A model generated the notes under the pieces. It did not search any database and had not been told where the DNA came from. It saw only the letters and a list, made by a program, of their open reading frames with translations. From NCBI RefSeq assembly GCF_048001765.1, contig NZ_CP181447.1, forward strand, positions 1,860,001 through 1,924,000: a stretch of 64,000 nt of DNA, given 5' to 3'. Origin of the DNA: Bombiscardovia asteroides_K (GTDB lineage: Bacteria; Actinomycetota; Actinomycetes; Actinomycetales; Bifidobacteriaceae). Positions 10,501 to 17,635 of the stretch are shown here, in pieces (the first letter of the stretch is position 1; every line of letters starts with the position of its first letter). The translations under genes and the position numbers were made by a program.

Positions 10501-10937
10501 TGGGCGGCTTTGAGGGACCCAGCCGCCTGGATCTCCTGGACCATGTGGACGCCGATGATGCCCTGGGAGTGTCCCAGCAGGGCCACCGGACGGGCCTGGG
10601 CCGCATCGTAGCCCAGCTGGTCCATGTCCATGAGGGCACCCAGCTGCACCAGGGCGATGCCGGGCACGCTGACCGCCGCATCGGCGGCCGGTCCCAGCCT
10701 GACCGGGTCAGGCCTGTAGCCGAACAGGTCCAGCTGACGGCCGTTGGTGGCCAGCAGGTCAGGCTTGACCGCCCTGAGCAGGTCGGTGGCCGCCGCCATC
10801 CGCTCCCTCAGGGCCTTGTCGATGTCGGGATCGCCCTGCAGATCGGCCAGGGCCACGGTCCAGGGGTTGGACTGGCCGGCGAACATGAGTGCGTGCGGCT
10901 GCTCGGCGAGACGGTTGATGAAGAATGTACTGGTCAT
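1572..10937 (-). CDS. fas: type I fatty acid synthase (multifunctional)
   Basis: A 3121-residue megasynthase that builds saturated acyl-CoAs from acetyl- and malonyl-CoA in the cytosol. Domains are in the bacterial/fungal FAS-I order. Acetyltransferase has GHSQG with Ser124. A TIM-barrel enoylreductase covers about 395-700 (AGMTPTT; VAGGGIGTPE). The hot-dog dehydratase has NPIH with His1235. Malonyl/palmitoyl transferase has GHSLGEY with Ser1439. An Ala/Pro linker spans about 1735-1787. The ACP has GVSSRRNQ, with Ser1838 as the likely phosphopantetheine site by alignment with fungal ACP. Ketoreductase covers about 2140-2400. Ketosynthase has Cys2767, His2919 and His2960. Length is usual for bifidobacteria. 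There is no C-terminal phosphopantetheinyl transferase, so AcpS must act in trans. The carboxylase genes lie 51 bp upstream on the same strand, and a terminator follows. Confidence 0.97.
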   Translation of the reverse strand: MTSTFFINRLAEQPHALMFAGQSNPWTVALADLQGDPDIDKALRERMAAATDLLRAVKPDLLATNGRQLDLFGYRPDPVRLGPAADAAVSVPGIALVQLGALMDMDQLGYDAAQARPVALLGHSQGIIGVHMVQEIQAAGSLKAAQGAIDQILATAMLIGAAGTRQARRLGIHRQGEATPMLSVRGATRRQVEVLIDRVPGARGPISVAVTNSDRNLVLSGYPEDLAAFAIEAGKESEHQRQLREDKVRGGTAFSPVLEYLDVTLPFHSPLMKEAVDLSVDWASRCGLDTGRARVLAQEVLLNHADWAGRIAEVMDQQDAASLWLVDLGPGETLGKLVDNLVQGTGVGVVEASNQARRAQLSTMEEDPVRTQDWSKLAPRLLETPAGPRVETAFSRLTGKPPVMLAGMTPTTVEPEIVAAAANAGYWAELAGGGQVTAEVFDRHVSQLEDQLQEGRTVEFNAMFMDRYLWNLQFGSQHIVPKKRASGTPIDGVVISAGIPELDEAVSLIRQLNEEGFPYVAFKPGTVDQIRQVVAIARKVAPTHILMEVEGGAAGGHHSWESLDDLLSTTYAEVRACPNIVLVAGGGIGTPERAADYISGQWSRAYNLPDMPVDGVMIGTAAMTAKEAHTNPEIKRALVATPGIDTSTPDPDPFAPMGEKWVPSGKSVGGVGSGLSHLHADIYEMENSSAECGRLLVRVMKHPEELETRRGEIIEALNKTAKPYFGDLETMTYQDWAQRFADLAYPWADDTYIDRFLHLLRRIEARVCERQSGEFDSIFASRQDVAEPEQALRRLHEAYPQAAELKVVPTDVAWFPVLVREYPKPMPFVPVIDNDLLRWWGQDQLWQSEDPRYGADSVRAIPGPISVAGITTVDEPVASILGRFEQAAIDRVRGLDNGPAKAYSQLAGAADAQEFIRRSPNISWVGHLMANPAYGTAMDDPNYAITATGQDDQGEHYDLDIHLDTYWDDDPDGGLDRHAVRDIVVPLTLKSDQVGLFPVVDRSRLPKDVYALLADTAGIGNTSVTGDKLEAMPVIEKNDDDPEHPFGLAHSGYTLASNLGFDHEAATGGALPDALIPSGFAPDALVGPAWPAIYAALGSVYVNGFPIIEGLLNAVHLDHLIELEVSEKRLLEHTGQRIELTSWAEPYQESSSGRVVTIHVVHAAQDGTVLAREVERFAIRGRAYSDQLPQEAPEYGGIRADTVDTPRRLLRRVTVTAPKDMTAFARTSGDFNPIHTSKRGAAVSGLSAPLVHGMWLSATAQYAAQATDEQGVHYEIAGWTYNMYGMVQLGDKVEISLERVGKVRHGGLVLEVTCRIDGQLVSRGTAIARAPRTAYVYPGQGIQQQGMVLDERAKSPAARETWERADALTRSKLGFSILAVVRDNPHTLTAKGVTYHHPEGLLNLTQFTQVALATVAFAQTARLRESGMDIWPAYFAGHSLGEYNALSSFAGVMSLETVLELVFHRGSTMHSLIERDEQGRSNYRMGALRPNQFGVGDSGVKQYVESVSKECGEFLEIVNYNLAGQQYAVAGTIAGLEYLRADANRRAKEAGGKPAFMYVPGIDVPFHSTLLRKGVPEFRDTLDALLPEHIDYSRLEGRYIPNLVARPFQMTKEFAASILEVVPSERIKKALDDPKVWDRYAADDQKLGRLLLTELLSWQFASPVRWIETQALMFDAPEQGGLGVEQLIEVGLGHSPTLANLGTKTLKLPDFRERHVSVYNLGRDESRVYLTDTDPMAPVEEEPAVPVQDSSPEPAQAQAAASAPASAPAPAPASAPVAAEDSAPAPAPVSGGPSGADVADLTFKASDAIAVLLAYSTKIRPEQIGQTDTTDTLTNGVSSRRNQLLMDISSELGVASVDGAAEASMTDLSALVNKVAPNYRPFGPVLSDIVRERIRDLFGPSGLKLQQVEQRVSDVWQLGSGWVSATVASLVLDTREGASSRGGDLALLPTESVSTVPAANALIDQAVQQVAQRHGVTVSMPSAGGAAGGAVVDSAALDAFAAQVTGSEGVLASTARFLLDKLGLEPPTAKPGENVDAAVVAAVDAELGSDWPEQVAPRFEASRAVLFDDRWASAREDLAHIYHEHDDDRSRLSFVGAGREVHDQAVWYAEQAGKRGEQDLARVFSGIADQAMTPADSDQTAARFAKDVAVVTGVAPKSIAGSLTAGLLEGGATVIAVCHSLKPQTVIWARDLYRRHAVGGARLWIVSANLSSYRDVDALVDWVGNEQRKTTGATTTVLKPAYEPTLLLPFAAPAMHGTMADSGRLFESQARLMLWSLERQIVGFAGIGADTDVDHRLHVVLPGSPNRGMFGGDGAYGEVKAALDAIVNRSRPEQDWSGRVTFAHPLIGWVRGTGLMGGNDPLVKVVERHGVHTYSTEQMADSLLELCTVQARQQALQAPLKADLTGGLGSSPLDLKALKTEAAQDDDPSTPAPAGKSGDAPADTNKDPDRVIKALPTPRVPAQAPVDLQDWQGVTARPEDQIVIVSIGEMGPWGSGRTRFEAEMGIHSDGQVDLSAAAVLELAWNMGLVEWQDSPKPGWYDTDGELVPEQDIAERYHDQVVARSGIRPFDDGMGSDYRQGTNEEEVDVFLDHDVAFSVPTKDMAEEYVAQDPDHTSIARDEQSGEWTVTRLPGSRIRVPRRATMSRTVGGQFPKGFDPVKWGIPASMVGDVDPIALWNIVTTVDAYLSAGFTPVEILQAVHPSKVASTQGTGFGGMASMRKLYLDRFLGKEIPTDILQEALPNVVAAHVMQSYIGGYGNMVQPVSACATAAVSLEEGADKIALGKADFVVTGAIDDIGVESVIGFGNMNATADSAEMYSKGIQPRFFSRANDRRRGGFLESQGGGTILLTRGDIALRMGLPVAGVVGYIHSFADGAHTSIPAPGLGALAAGMGGRDSDLVRSLAKLGVSPDDIAVVSKHDTSTNANDPNESELHNTLAHAIGRTDGNPLYVISQKSLTGHAKGGACIFQINGLTQLFRSGVIPANASLDCVDPVLRRDDHLVWLEQPLKVGRIKAGLVTSLGFGHVSGIGVIVSPGAFEEAVLKTSGQEALDQWRRRANDRLAAGQRHLEEGRMGRAPLYEPIDNRRFHEDGHGYVGHEVEKAMLLDPQARLGADGYYDRS

Positions 10938-10988
10938 GATGTCCTATTCATAGAGAGTTGGGGATTGCTGATAATGACGAGGGGAAGC

Positions 10989-12560
10989 TCATAGAGGCTG
11001 GTTGCCGTGGTGCTTGTCGTTGACCCTGACGCGTTGCTTGTCTGCCAGGAGGTCCATGGCCTGGACCAGGACCGGTCGGGTCTGCTCCGGGTCGATCATG
11101 CCGTCCAGCTCGCCCATCTCCAGGGAGAGATTGGCGTTGACGGTGCTGGTCTCGTACTCCCGGGCCAGCTTGTTTCGCAGCTCATCCACGTCACGGCCGG
11201 CCTCCTTGGCCTCCTGCAGGTCGCGCCTGTGGATGATGTTGACCGCGCCCTGGGCCCCCAGCACGGCTATCTGCGAGGAGGGCCAGGCATAGTTGAGGTC
11301 CGCGCCGATGGCCTTGGAGCCCATGACAATGTAGGAGCCGCCGAAGGCCTTGCGCAGCACAATGGTGACCATGGGCACCTGGGCGTTGGCATAGGCGTAG
11401 ATGACCTTGGCCCCACGACGGATGATGCCGGCGTGCTCCTGGTCCGAGCCCGGCTTGTAGCCGGGGGTGTCCACCAGGGTGATGACCGGCAGGTTGAAGG
11501 CATCGCAGAGGCGGACGAAGCGGGCCAGCTTCTCGGAGGATTCCACATCCAGGCTGCCCGCGTCCACCATGGGCTGGTTGGCCACGATTCCCACCGGTCG
11601 GCCCTCCAGGCAGGCGAAGCCCACCACGATGGACCTGGCGTAGAGCTCCTGGACCTGAACCAACTCGCCGTAGTCGACGATGGCGTGGATGACGTCCAGC
11701 ACATCGTATGGCTGCCGGTCGTTCTCGGGGATGACCGTGGCCAGTCGCTTGGCGGCCTGGCGCTCGGCATGGCCGGAGATGAAGGCGTACCGGGGAGGCT
11801 CCTGGCCGCTGTTGGCAGGCAGGTAGGCCAGCACGGTCCGGGCGTAGTCGATGGCGTCGGCCTCGTCCTCACCCAGGTAGTGGGCCACGCCGGAACGGGT
11901 GTTGTGCACGTAACCGCCGCCCAGCTGGTCCATGCTGATGGTCTCGCCGGTGGCTGCCTTGACCACGTCGGGACCGGTGACGAACATGTCCGAGTTCTCC
12001 TTGGTCATGATGATCAGGTCGGTCAGGGCCGGGCAGTAGACGGCACCGCCTGCGCAGGGTCCCAGGATCAGGGAGATCTGCGGGACGAAGCCACTGGCCT
12101 GGCAGGTCTTACGGAAGATGCGGCCATACTGGGTCAGGGCGGCCACACCCTCCTGGATACGGGCGCCTCCCGAGTCGATCATGGCCACGATGGGAACCTT
12201 GATCCGCAGGGCCATGTCCATGAGCCGGCATATCTTCTCGCCCTCGGCCCGGCCCAAGGTGCCGCCCCTGACGGAGAAGTCCTGGGCATAGACGCCGACC
12301 TTGCGCCCATAGACCAGGCCGAAGCCGGTGATGACGGCGGATCCCGCACGGTCCCCGGCGATGTCGCCACCGGCGAATCGGCCCACCTCCTCGAAGGTGT
12401 CCTTGTCGAAGAGCAGATCCAGACGCTCACGGGCGGTCTGCTTGCCCTTGGCATGCTGACGGTCGCGGGCGTGCTCCTCGGCCTGCTTGGCCAGGGCGGC
12501 GGCCCGATGGATGCCCTGGCGCACCGGCTGGGAGCCCAGGGTGGATTCGGTGACGCTCAT
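10989..12560 (-). CDS. accD: acyl-CoA carboxylase, carboxyltransferase (beta) subunit
   Basis: A 523-residue carboxyltransferase of the crotonase superfamily. It transfers CO2 from carboxybiotin to acetyl-CoA (possibly also propionyl-CoA). Seen: SGGARIQEG, GPCAGGAVY and the C-terminal GAQGAVNII region typical of PccB/AccD-type beta subunits that fuse both carboxyltransferase halves. A longer in-frame ORF extends upstream, but the ATG at 12560 is chosen. It overlaps the stop of the biotin carboxylase gene (ATGA) and has AGGAG just before it. Translational coupling to the alpha subunit and the following fas gene put it in malonyl-CoA supply. AccD versus PccD/PccB substrate choice cannot be settled by eye. 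Confidence 0.93.
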   Translation of the reverse strand: MSVTESTLGSQPVRQGIHRAAALAKQAEEHARDRQHAKGKQTARERLDLLFDKDTFEEVGRFAGGDIAGDRAGSAVITGFGLVYGRKVGVYAQDFSVRGGTLGRAEGEKICRLMDMALRIKVPIVAMIDSGGARIQEGVAALTQYGRIFRKTCQASGFVPQISLILGPCAGGAVYCPALTDLIIMTKENSDMFVTGPDVVKAATGETISMDQLGGGYVHNTRSGVAHYLGEDEADAIDYARTVLAYLPANSGQEPPRYAFISGHAERQAAKRLATVIPENDRQPYDVLDVIHAIVDYGELVQVQELYARSIVVGFACLEGRPVGIVANQPMVDAGSLDVESSEKLARFVRLCDAFNLPVITLVDTPGYKPGSDQEHAGIIRRGAKVIYAYANAQVPMVTIVLRKAFGGSYIVMGSKAIGADLNYAWPSSQIAVLGAQGAVNIIHRRDLQEAKEAGRDVDELRNKLAREYETSTVNANLSLEMGELDGMIDPEQTRPVLVQAMDLLADKQRVRVNDKHHGNQPL

Positions 12561-14392
12561 GCCTGCTCCTCCCCGCCCAGATCCAGGGTGACCAGGGTCT
12601 GGCCCGGATCCACCCCCTGTGCCACGGACACGTCGATGGTCTTCACACGGCCCTTGGCCGGGGCATAGACGTAGTTCTCCATCTTCATGGACTCCAGAAC
12701 CACCAGCAGGTCGCCCTTGTCCACCTCCTGGTCGGGGGCCACGTTGATGCGGGTGACCACCGCCTGCATGGTGGCCACGATGACGCCGGACCGGGCCGCA
12801 TCCTGCCGGGGTGCGCCGGGCTCCTGATCGCGCAGCCCGCGCCCGCGCAGGGGCTGCCGGGGCCTGGAGATGCCGCCGTGGCCGCCGACGCCGCCCATGC
12901 CTCCCAGCAGCGACTGGGGCAGGGCCAGCCTGACCCGCTTGTCGTCGATCTCCACGTTGTAGGTCTCCATGGGATCGCTGTCCCGGTCCTGTTCCTGGGC
13001 GGAGGCGCCGGAGACCGAGGCGGGCTGGCCACTGCCGTTGGAGGCCGGCTCCACGTTCAGGTAGACCCGTTCGAGCCACTTGGTGGACACGTCAAAGGAG
13101 TGACCGTCCTCGGCGGTGAACTCAGGGTTGGTGAAGATCTTCTGGAAGAGGCCGGCCGGGGTGGGGACCCCGCTGATGCTCATCTCGCGCAGGGCCCGAC
13201 GGACCCTGGCCACGGCCGCCGGACGGTCCTGGGCGGTCACGATCAGCTTGCCCATCATGGAGTCGTCCCTGGGCGAGACCGTGTCGCCCACCTCCACGCC
13301 CGAGTCCACGCGGATACCGGGGCCGGAGGGCCACTGAATCGACTCGATGGTCCCTGAGCTGGGGGTCAGGTTGGTGGCAGGATCCTCGCTGGTGATGCGC
13401 AGCTCGAAGCTGTGACCTCGGGGCGGAGGCGCCACGTTCAGGGAGCCGCCATCGGCTATCCGCAGCTGCTCGCGGACCAGGTCCAGCCCGCAGACCTGCT
13501 CGCTGACCGTATGCTCCACCTGCAGCCGGGGGTTGACCTCCATGAAGTAGACGTCGTCCCTGGGGGTGACCAGAAACTCGCAGGTGCCCAGGCCCACGTA
13601 GCCCACCGTGTCGAACAGGCGGCGGGAGAATCCCTCCAGTTGGGCGATCACGTCGTCGGACAGGAAGGGGGCCGGGGCCTCCTCCACCAGCTTCTGGTTG
13701 CGGCGCTGGACCGAGCAGTCCCTGGTGGAGTAGACGGTGAACTGGCCGTGGCTGTCCCTGCCGGACTGGGTCTCCACGTGCCGGGCCCGGTCCACGAACT
13801 TCTCGATGAAGTAGTCGCCCAGGTCGCCGCCCTGAAGGGCATCGTGGTTCATGTAGAAGGTGCGCAGCTCGTCGCTGTCGTTGATCAGTGTGATCCCACG
13901 GCCGCCGCCGCCGTCGGCCTTCTTCATCATGACCGGATAGCCATGCTCGTCGGCGAAGTCCAGCAGGGGACGCATGTCGGTGACGGGCTGGCTCAGGCCT
14001 GGCACCACCGGCACCCGGGCCCGCTCGGCCACCTTGCAGGCGGTGATCTTGTCGCCCAGCTCGTCCAGGACCTCCGGATCAGGCCCCACCCAGGTGATGC
14101 CCGCCTCGATCACCTTCCGTGCGAAGGAGGAGAACTCCGACAGGAAGCCGTACCCCGGGTGGAGGGCGTCAGCGCCGGACCGGCGGGCGATGGAGACGAT
14201 CAGATCCTCGTTCAGATAGGTCTCCAGGTTGGTGTCCCCAGGCAAGAGGTAGGCCTCGTCCGCCATCTGGGCATAGGGGGCATCCCGATCCTGGTCGGCA
14301 TAGACGGCCACGGTGGCGATGCCCATCTCCTGGGCGGTGCGTACAACCCGCAGGGCTATCTCGCCGCGGTTGGCGATCAGCAGTTTTTTCAT
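12557..14392 (-). CDS. accC: acyl-CoA carboxylase alpha subunit: biotin carboxylase + biotin carboxyl carrier
   Basis: A 611-residue AccA3-type subunit. An N-terminal biotin carboxylase (Rossmann start KKLLIANRGEIALR, ATP-grasp with a Gly-rich loop near KKADGGGGRG, then the carboxylase C-domain with EVNPRLQVEHTVSE) spans about 1-450. A Gly/Arg-rich linker follows. The C-terminal biotinyl domain has ESMKMEN, so the biotinylated lysine is Lys570. It carboxylates its own biotin with bicarbonate and ATP, then hands CO2 to the beta subunit encoded by the overlapping next gene. The start ATG has a strong GGAGAGGGGA site. birA, which attaches the biotin, lies 66 bp upstream on the same strand. Confidence 0.95.
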   Translation of the reverse strand: MKKLLIANRGEIALRVVRTAQEMGIATVAVYADQDRDAPYAQMADEAYLLPGDTNLETYLNEDLIVSIARRSGADALHPGYGFLSEFSSFARKVIEAGITWVGPDPEVLDELGDKITACKVAERARVPVVPGLSQPVTDMRPLLDFADEHGYPVMMKKADGGGGRGITLINDSDELRTFYMNHDALQGGDLGDYFIEKFVDRARHVETQSGRDSHGQFTVYSTRDCSVQRRNQKLVEEAPAPFLSDDVIAQLEGFSRRLFDTVGYVGLGTCEFLVTPRDDVYFMEVNPRLQVEHTVSEQVCGLDLVREQLRIADGGSLNVAPPPRGHSFELRITSEDPATNLTPSSGTIESIQWPSGPGIRVDSGVEVGDTVSPRDDSMMGKLIVTAQDRPAAVARVRRALREMSISGVPTPAGLFQKIFTNPEFTAEDGHSFDVSTKWLERVYLNVEPASNGSGQPASVSGASAQEQDRDSDPMETYNVEIDDKRVRLALPQSLLGGMGGVGGHGGISRPRQPLRGRGLRDQEPGAPRQDAARSGVIVATMQAVVTRINVAPDQEVDKGDLLVVLESMKMENYVYAPAKGRVKTIDVSVAQGVDPGQTLVTLDLGGEEQA

Positions 14393-14458
14393 TCCCCTCT
14401 CCTCACTGGTTGTTCAAGGGTGATTTGGACTGACGAAAAGTATGAACAGGGTGGGGAT

Positions 14459-15565
14459 TTAGGCCCCCACAGCGGCCACTTCGGGCAGGACGCCCACGTC
14501 TGCCGTGGACACGTCAACCTGGCCGCCGTCGGGTAACCGCACCCGCAGGGAGGCGTCCGGATTGATCTGCAGGGCACGGCCCTCCACGGGCTCACCGGCC
14601 ACAGGAACGACCCTGACCCGCCTGCCCAGCGTCCAGCTGAGTGCGGCAATCCGCGAGCGCAGTCCTTGCGGCCCGTTCAAGGTCCTGTCCAACGCCCCGT
14701 CAATGCCGAAGGGGGCCATCTCCCCGCTCAGGTGCCAGCTGATGGCGTCGACCAGATCGTCGCGCAGGGTCTGGTAGTCGGGCAGGCCCTGGTAATGCAG
14801 CTGCAGGGATGTTGACTGCGCAATGGGCAGCGCCTGCCGGGGCAGAAGGAGGTTGATGCCGATGCCGACCGCCAGGGCCGACCAGTCCTGATCCACCCGG
14901 ACCAGTTCGCAGAGGATGCCCCCCAGCTTGGCCCCGCGGCAGAACAGATCATTGGGCCACTTGAGGGTCAGGACCCGTTCAGGGTCGCCGCCGTCGGCCA
15001 GCGGGCAGCCGTGGTGTTCAAGCACGTCCTGGAGGCCTTCCAGAGCGGCCAGTCCCGCCACCATGGGCATCCATCCGCCAAAGGGTCCGGTCAGCAGGCT
15101 GGTGGGCAGCGGCAGGGCCCAAGTGGCCAGCAGGGAGCGTCGGGGCTGATTGACCCAGGTTCGGGCAAGACGACCGCGGCACCGGGACTGCGCATCCGCA
15201 ACCGCTACGCTCAGCGGCATGGTGCTCCCCCCGGCGCCCGGCCATCGCCGAATACCTTTACTTGCGACTCTTCCCTCGTATCGTGTAGTCGTAGAAACAC
15301 CCTCGCGGGCATTTTTTCGAGGCCTATCTTCGGCTTTTCCCCTTGTGCCAGAGGCCAGTCCCTTCACGGTCCCCGTGCTCGTCGTCGATTCACCGCCCCC
15401 AAACAGCCGCTCGACCCGGTCGCGCGCATCCGAATACGTCGAGGCTTCCAGAGCATGAGCCACGAGCGTATTGGTCGAATCGACGGTGTCGAGCACCACG
15501 ATCGAGGAGATTACGCCACTGTCCAGCGATGCCGATGGCTGCCACTTGATATTCTGATGAGGCAC
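14459..15565 (-). CDS. birA: biotin--[acetyl-CoA-carboxylase] ligase
   Basis: Joins biotin to the lysine of the carrier domain encoded just downstream. Seen: the DSTNT substrate-loop start, KWPNDLF with KLGGILCEL, and a C-terminal SH3-like domain. There is no N-terminal DNA-binding domain, so it is a mono-functional ligase and not a repressor. The frame opens at TTG 15586, but no ribosome-binding site is visible. A TATAGT -10 box at 15572-15577 places a transcription start at the GTG at 15565, suggesting a leaderless mRNA; I use that start (368 aa). Oddities: about 70 extra Arg/Gly/Ser-rich residues precede the biotin-binding loop. That loop reads RCRGR, where the usual motif is GRGR, so the first Gly is Cys129. 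Confidence 0.88.
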   Translation of the reverse strand: MPHQNIKWQPSASLDSGVISSIVVLDTVDSTNTLVAHALEASTYSDARDRVERLFGGGESTTSTGTVKGLASGTRGKAEDRPRKNAREGVSTTTRYEGRVASKGIRRWPGAGGSTMPLSVAVADAQSRCRGRLARTWVNQPRRSLLATWALPLPTSLLTGPFGGWMPMVAGLAALEGLQDVLEHHGCPLADGGDPERVLTLKWPNDLFCRGAKLGGILCELVRVDQDWSALAVGIGINLLLPRQALPIAQSTSLQLHYQGLPDYQTLRDDLVDAISWHLSGEMAPFGIDGALDRTLNGPQGLRSRIAALSWTLGRRVRVVPVAGEPVEGRALQINPDASLRVRLPDGGQVDVSTADVGVLPEVAAVGA

Positions 15566-15571
15566 GCGTTC

Positions 15572-15577
15572 CACTAT
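15572..15577 (-). promoter_or_regulatory. -10 box (TATAGT) for birA, leaderless
   Basis: TATAGT ends 6 nt before a GTG at 15565. No convincing -35 hexamer is visible. Confidence 0.4.
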
Positions 15578-15742
15578 ACGGCACAAGGGGTCAGCCCTGG
15601 TAGCGAGCCACCCACAAAAGCGGCGGCCGGTTTTTGTATCTTTTCACAGGGGACCCCTGGATGGCCCTGAGCGAATCCTCGGATGGGCACTGGATAAAAT
15701 GGGGAAGCCGTACACCAGGCACGACCCGCGAAAGGGGTTCTT

Positions 15743-17635
15743 TTGAGCGCAGACAGCGGAAGGGCGCAAGCGAGAGAGGCGGGCGAACAACCTGTGCAGA
15801 CATCCGCCTTGCAGACCGGGAGGCCTGGTTCCCGTGCATCCCGGACCGTCGGCCTGGTCCTGGCCCTGCTGGCCTGCCTCTGGGTTGCCTTCTGCACCGG
15901 TCTGGGCCCCATCTACCGTCAGCAGGGTTCGCTGACACAGGTGGGCTTGCCCCAGGTGCTTATCATGCTGGGCACCCTGGCCCTCTGTCTGGCTGCAGTC
16001 CTGATCTGCCGCCGGATTCTGCTGGGTCGCGAGCCTATCAGGATGCCACAGCGATTGACCGCCCTGGCACAGCGCCCGCGGATGCGTGCCTACGCGGCCT
16101 TCATCACCAGACAAACCAGCGGCTGGCGGCCCATCATGCGTCTGCTCCTGCTGGGATGGGCCTGGGCCTTTCTTACCCTGCTGGCCGCCTACGGGGCCGA
16201 CCTGTACGCACAGGCCCAGGAATGCGCCAACTTCCTGGCCCAGCTGCAGGGCGATCAGCCTCCCTACGGCGGCAATGCCTTCACCCAGATGGACGTCTAC
16301 CCCATAGGCCACTACCTGTGGCCGGGGCACCCCACCTTCCTGACCGACCAGCACAACATGGTGCTGACCTTGTTCTACGGGATGACCATCATGGCCTCCA
16401 ACCATCTGACCGGATCCTATGATGCGGGCATCGTGCTCCTGGCAGGGCTGCAGGTGATCTTCGCCGCTTTCTGCTGCGCCGTCACTGCCGACCGCTTCCT
16501 GCGCGGGAGCGGAAGCGAACAGGTTGGAGCCCTGGCCCGCACCCTGGTCATGCTCTTCTTCCTCCTCTCCCCCTTCGTGGTCTTCAGCACCTTCAGCCTG
16601 ACCAAGTCCCCCCTCTTCGCCTTCGCCTTCATCTGGTGGTTCGGCATCTGGCACCAGCTGGAGTCAGTGGACAGGAACTCGCCGCTCTACGCCAGCCAGG
16701 CGACCCGACTGCGACCCGCCCTGGCCCTGAGCACCCTGATCATGCTGATCAGCGCCAAGTACGCCCTCTACATCGTTCTGGCACAGCTGGTTCTGGCACT
16801 GGTCATCCATCGTCGCCAGTGGGTCACCATCCTGATAGGGCTCCTGCTGCCTCTGATTCTGTTCATCGGGGTGACCGGGACCCTGACGGCCACGGGGACG
16901 GTCATCAAGGGTGATCCGGTGGAGAGCCGCAGCATCCAGCTGCAGCAGATCGCCCGGGTCGCCCAGCGCAACCCCCAGGGGATTCCGGCCCAGGCGAGAG
17001 CCGACCTTGAACCCATCATGGACCTGGACAATGCCGCCATCCAGTACACCCCCTGGGAGGCCGACCGGGTCAAGTCCTCGGGCAACCAGCCCAAACTGAT
17101 CGTCTATCGCTGGAGGACCGTCACGCCAGAGCAGCTGTCCCGGCTGAATCGGGCCTGGCTCCAGGTGGGACTGCGCAACCCGGTGATCTACCTGGATGCC
17201 TTCATGGCCGAGTCCTACGGCTACTTCGACCCCGGCGACCCTGCCTACGTGGCCATGTCCTACTACCTGAACAACGGCTACGTGCAGAACTCGGGCTCCT
17301 GGCTGGCGGCCTGGTGCCACGACTGGCGCAACGGGGTGACCGGATTCGTCAGAGCCTGGGCCGACACCCCCCTGCTGGGCCTGGTGGCGCGTGCCAACTT
17401 CTGGGTGGTGGCCGCCCTGCTGCTGATCGTCGCCCGCCTGGCAGCCGGTCACTGGCGCGGGGCCCTCCGCTGGTTCCCCCTCCTGCTGATCATGGGGGTC
17501 ATGATCACCGCCCCCGCCAACAACTTCGAACGGCACATGCTGCCGGTGGACATGGTGGTGCCCTTCCTGATCCTGGACATGGTCCGAGAGAGCCGCCGTG
17601 CCCGTACCGAAAACCTGATGGACCGGCCGACATGA
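15743..17635 (+). CDS. polytopic membrane protein (DUF6020-like, glycosyltransferase-C-like layout)
   Basis: A 630-residue integral membrane protein with about 11-12 hydrophobic spans. A long extracytoplasmic loop after the third span contains QPPYGGNAFTQMDVYP and TDQHN. A second large soluble loop (about residues 385-510) holds many Trp/Tyr residues. The layout resembles GT-C glycosyltransferases and the DUF6020 family common in bifidobacteria, but no activity can be read off. The start is TTG at 15743, chosen because AAAGGGG lies 6 nt upstream. Its stop overlaps the ATG of the next gene, a PucR-type regulator, so the two are co-translated. It is divergent from birA. Cell-envelope polymer export or glycosylation is a guess. 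Confidence 0.75.
   Translation: MSADSGRAQAREAGEQPVQTSALQTGRPGSRASRTVGLVLALLACLWVAFCTGLGPIYRQQGSLTQVGLPQVLIMLGTLALCLAAVLICRRILLGREPIRMPQRLTALAQRPRMRAYAAFITRQTSGWRPIMRLLLLGWAWAFLTLLAAYGADLYAQAQECANFLAQLQGDQPPYGGNAFTQMDVYPIGHYLWPGHPTFLTDQHNMVLTLFYGMTIMASNHLTGSYDAGIVLLAGLQVIFAAFCCAVTADRFLRGSGSEQVGALARTLVMLFFLLSPFVVFSTFSLTKSPLFAFAFIWWFGIWHQLESVDRNSPLYASQATRLRPALALSTLIMLISAKYALYIVLAQLVLALVIHRRQWVTILIGLLLPLILFIGVTGTLTATGTVIKGDPVESRSIQLQQIARVAQRNPQGIPAQARADLEPIMDLDNAAIQYTPWEADRVKSSGNQPKLIVYRWRTVTPEQLSRLNRAWLQVGLRNPVIYLDAFMAESYGYFDPGDPAYVAMSYYLNNGYVQNSGSWLAAWCHDWRNGVTGFVRAWADTPLLGLVARANFWVVAALLLIVARLAAGHWRGALRWFPLLLIMGVMITAPANNFERHMLPVDMVVPFLILDMVRESRRARTENLMDRPT

Noticed and set aside
12561..13079. 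N-terminal extension of the accD frame
   Set aside because: It lies entirely within accC; the ATGA overlap at 12560 with a ribosome-binding site is the real start.
12878..14536. Plus-strand frames opposite accC
   Set aside because: Same GC-shadow effect; the minus strand has a complete, motif-rich gene.
15634..15680. Palindrome around CAGGGGACCCCTG as a terminator
   Set aside because: The arms leave a one-base loop and no T-run follows; it cannot form a normal hairpin.
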